Assembly: GCF_014268785.2 (NCBI RefSeq)
Contig: NZ_JABWRD020000001.1
Location: forward strand, 1 to 64,000
Direction of reading: 5' to 3'
Length of the DNA: 64,000 nt
Source of the DNA: Pseudomonas shirazensis
Lineage (GTDB): Bacteria; Pseudomonadota; Gammaproteobacteria; Pseudomonadales; Pseudomonadaceae
Shown piece by piece: positions 62,628 through 64,000 of this stretch; within the stretch, counting starts at the first letter, position 1; each line of letters opens with the position of its first letter. Position numbers and translations under genes: made by a program. The notes under the pieces were generated by a model. That model did not search any database. It was given only the letters and a program-made list of their open reading frames with translations, and was not told the DNA's origin.

Positions 62628-63947
62628 ATGCGCCAGATCTGGAAGTCTTTTCGTTCACTGTACTTTGCTGCGCTGATGATGCTGATCGGCTCCGGTCTGC
62701 TCAGTACTTACCTGGCGCTGCGCCTGGCGGCTGACAACGTTGACAGTCTGTGGGTAGGTGCCTTGATGGCGGCCAACTACTTTGGTCTGGCGCTGGGCGG
62801 CAAGATCGGCCACCGACTGATTGCCCGGGTTGGGCATATCCGCGCCTACGCGACCTGCGCCGGTATCGTCGGCGCGGCGGTGCTGGGCCATGGCCTGACC
62901 GACCTGTTGCCGGTGTGGGTCGGGCTGCGGGTCATCGTCGGTCTGGGCATGATGTGTCAGTACATGGTCATCGAGAGCTGGCTCAATGAGCAGGCCGATG
63001 CCAAGCAACGCGGTGCCGTATTCAGCGGCTACATGATCGCTTCGTATTTGGGCCTGGTGCTGGGTCAGTTGATTCTGGTTGTGCACCCTGAACTTGGCCC
63101 TGAGCTGCTGATGCTGGTCGCCATGTGCTTCGCCCTGTGCCTGGTGCCCGTGGCGATGACCCGGCGCATTCACCCGGCGCCGTTGCATCCGGCACCGATG
63201 GAGCCGAAGTTCTTCATCAAGCGTGTGCCGCAGTCGCTGAGTACCGTGCTTGGCGCGGGTCTGATCGTCGGCTCGTTCTATGGTTTGGCGCCGCTGTACG
63301 CCTCCAATCAAGGCCTGAGCACAGAGCAGATCGGTTTGTTCATGGGTTGCTGCATCTTTGCCGGGTTGTTGGTGCAGTGGCCGCTGGGCTGGTTGTCCGA
63401 CCGTTATGATCGCGCAGTGCTGATCCGCAGCGCGGCGGGCGGCCTGGCGCTGGCGGCGTTGCCGCTGGCGATCCTGCCCAGTGTGCCGTTGGAAGTGCTG
63501 TTTGCGGTCGGCTTTGTCATCTCGTTGTTGCAATTCTGCCTGTATCCGCTGGCGGTGGCTTTTTCCAATGACCATGTCGAGAGCGAGCGGCGGGTGTCGT
63601 TGACCGCGATGTTGCTGGTTACCTACGGCGTGGGCGCCTGTATCGGGCCGTTGGCGGCAGGCGTGCTGATGAAGCTGCTCGGGCCGCAGATGCTCTATGC
63701 ATTCTTCCTGTTCTTCGCGCTGGTGCTGGTGTGGCGGATTCGACCGAAGGCGGTTACCGGTTTGCACCAGGTGGAGGATGCGCCGCTAGGACACGTCGCG
63801 ATGCCGGCTGCTGGCTCGCCATTATCGGCGGCGCTCGACCCGCGGGTGGATGAGCAGACTGTGCAGGATGTGATGCAGACGCCAGTGGCGGCGGAGGATA
63901 CCGAGGAGGATCAGGTCGGTCCTGAGGGCAGGCCTTCCGAGCTGTAA
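62628..63947 (+). CDS. MFS transporter (YcaD-like)
   Basis: A 439-residue transporter with 12 membrane segments. GLALGGKIGHRLIARVGHIRAY and GWLSDRYDRAVLIRSAAGG are the two loops of the major facilitator superfamily. ATG 62628 fits the family start, as the frame runs on from 62541. The C-terminal tail (about 390-439) is acidic and cytoplasmic. The substrate is unknown. Weak resemblance to YcaD-type carriers is the only family clue. Confidence 0.83.
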   Translation: MRQIWKSFRSLYFAALMMLIGSGLLSTYLALRLAADNVDSLWVGALMAANYFGLALGGKIGHRLIARVGHIRAYATCAGIVGAAVLGHGLTDLLPVWVGLRVIVGLGMMCQYMVIESWLNEQADAKQRGAVFSGYMIASYLGLVLGQLILVVHPELGPELLMLVAMCFALCLVPVAMTRRIHPAPLHPAPMEPKFFIKRVPQSLSTVLGAGLIVGSFYGLAPLYASNQGLSTEQIGLFMGCCIFAGLLVQWPLGWLSDRYDRAVLIRSAAGGLALAALPLAILPSVPLEVLFAVGFVISLLQFCLYPLAVAFSNDHVESERRVSLTAMLLVTYGVGACIGPLAAGVLMKLLGPQMLYAFFLFFALVLVWRIRPKAVTGLHQVEDAPLGHVAMPAAGSPLSAALDPRVDEQTVQDVMQTPVAAEDTEEDQVGPEGRPSEL

Positions 63948-63953
63948 GGGCTG

Positions 63954-63972
63954 GGCCCGCATAGCGGGCCCG
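63954..63972. terminator. Hairpin after the MFS gene
   Basis: A perfect 8-bp GC stem (GGGCCCGC / GCGGGCCC) with a 3-nt loop lies 6 nt after the stop, with no T-run. Confidence 0.55.
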
Positions 63973-63977
63973 GAATC

Positions 63978-64000
63978 TCAGTAATCGTCTTTATCGAATC
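63978..64000 (-). CDS. Possible 3' end of a gene running in from the right
   Basis: The minus strand reads FDKDDY followed by TGA (63978-63980), just past the hairpin. It could be the C-terminus of a convergent gene, but only six codons are visible. Confidence 0.25.

Overview
The window is about 64 kb of GC-rich, almost fully coding DNA from a Pseudomonas chromosome. The P. putida group is most likely. This placement rests on recognised protein families and gene order, not on any search: phhAB/phhR, acsA, aotJQMP-argR, aruCFGDBE, alaS-lysC-rsmA, the mgtE/amrZ pair and bkdR/bkdA1A2B-lpdV all match the arrangement known from fluorescent pseudomonads. I see no phage, transposon, rRNA operon or CRISPR array.

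Layout. 1-9.5 kb: the C-terminal end of a large RTX adhesin, two small conserved proteins, recQ, a MarR regulator with a palindromic operator, the patatin-type Vd autotransporter plpD, a SelW-like thioredoxin-fold protein and an EamA transporter. 9.7-16 kb: an Mpo1-like membrane protein, an AraC regulator overlapping trkH tail to tail, a nitroreductase, and a Cpx-like envelope-stress module (kinase, Spy-like periplasmic protein, response regulator). 16-22 kb: yciI-yciB facing rnm-yciO-scpA-scpB, then rluB. 22-34 kb: aromatic amino acid permease, LysR regulator and ydiJ dehydrogenase, the phenylalanine hydroxylase genes phhAB with divergent phhR, and acsA. 34-46.5 kb: arginine uptake (aotJQMP), its regulator argR, and the arginine succinyltransferase pathway (aruCFGDBE), with two ArgR-type half-sites ahead of aruC and one ahead of aotJ. 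46.5-52 kb: alaS, lysC (with an internal start for a beta subunit), rsmA/csrA, tRNA-Ser(GCT) and three identical tandem tRNA-Arg(ACG) genes. 52-57 kb: mgtE, amrZ, a lone phnN, tRNA-Arg(CCT) and a GAF-PAS histidine kinase. 57-64 kb: the branched-chain keto acid dehydrogenase operon bkdA1-bkdA2-bkdB-lpdV with divergent bkdR, then an MFS transporter.

How it fits together. Much of the window is amino acid and acetate catabolism under local regulators (PhhR, ArgR, BkdR). Four of these leaders (aroP-like permease, phhA, acsA, bkdA1) carry a perfect AANAANAA motif just upstream of the ribosome binding site, the signature of Hfq/Crc catabolite repression control. A fifth copy precedes a previously unlisted 56-codon ORF with a strong Shine-Dalgarno sequence upstream of the permease. 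Other non-obvious signals are the hairpin attenuators inside the aot and aru operons, a CpxR-type box ahead of the Spy-like gene, and the palindrome-rich phhA/phhR control region. I did not find a clearly new multi-gene system; most of the region is conserved core genome.
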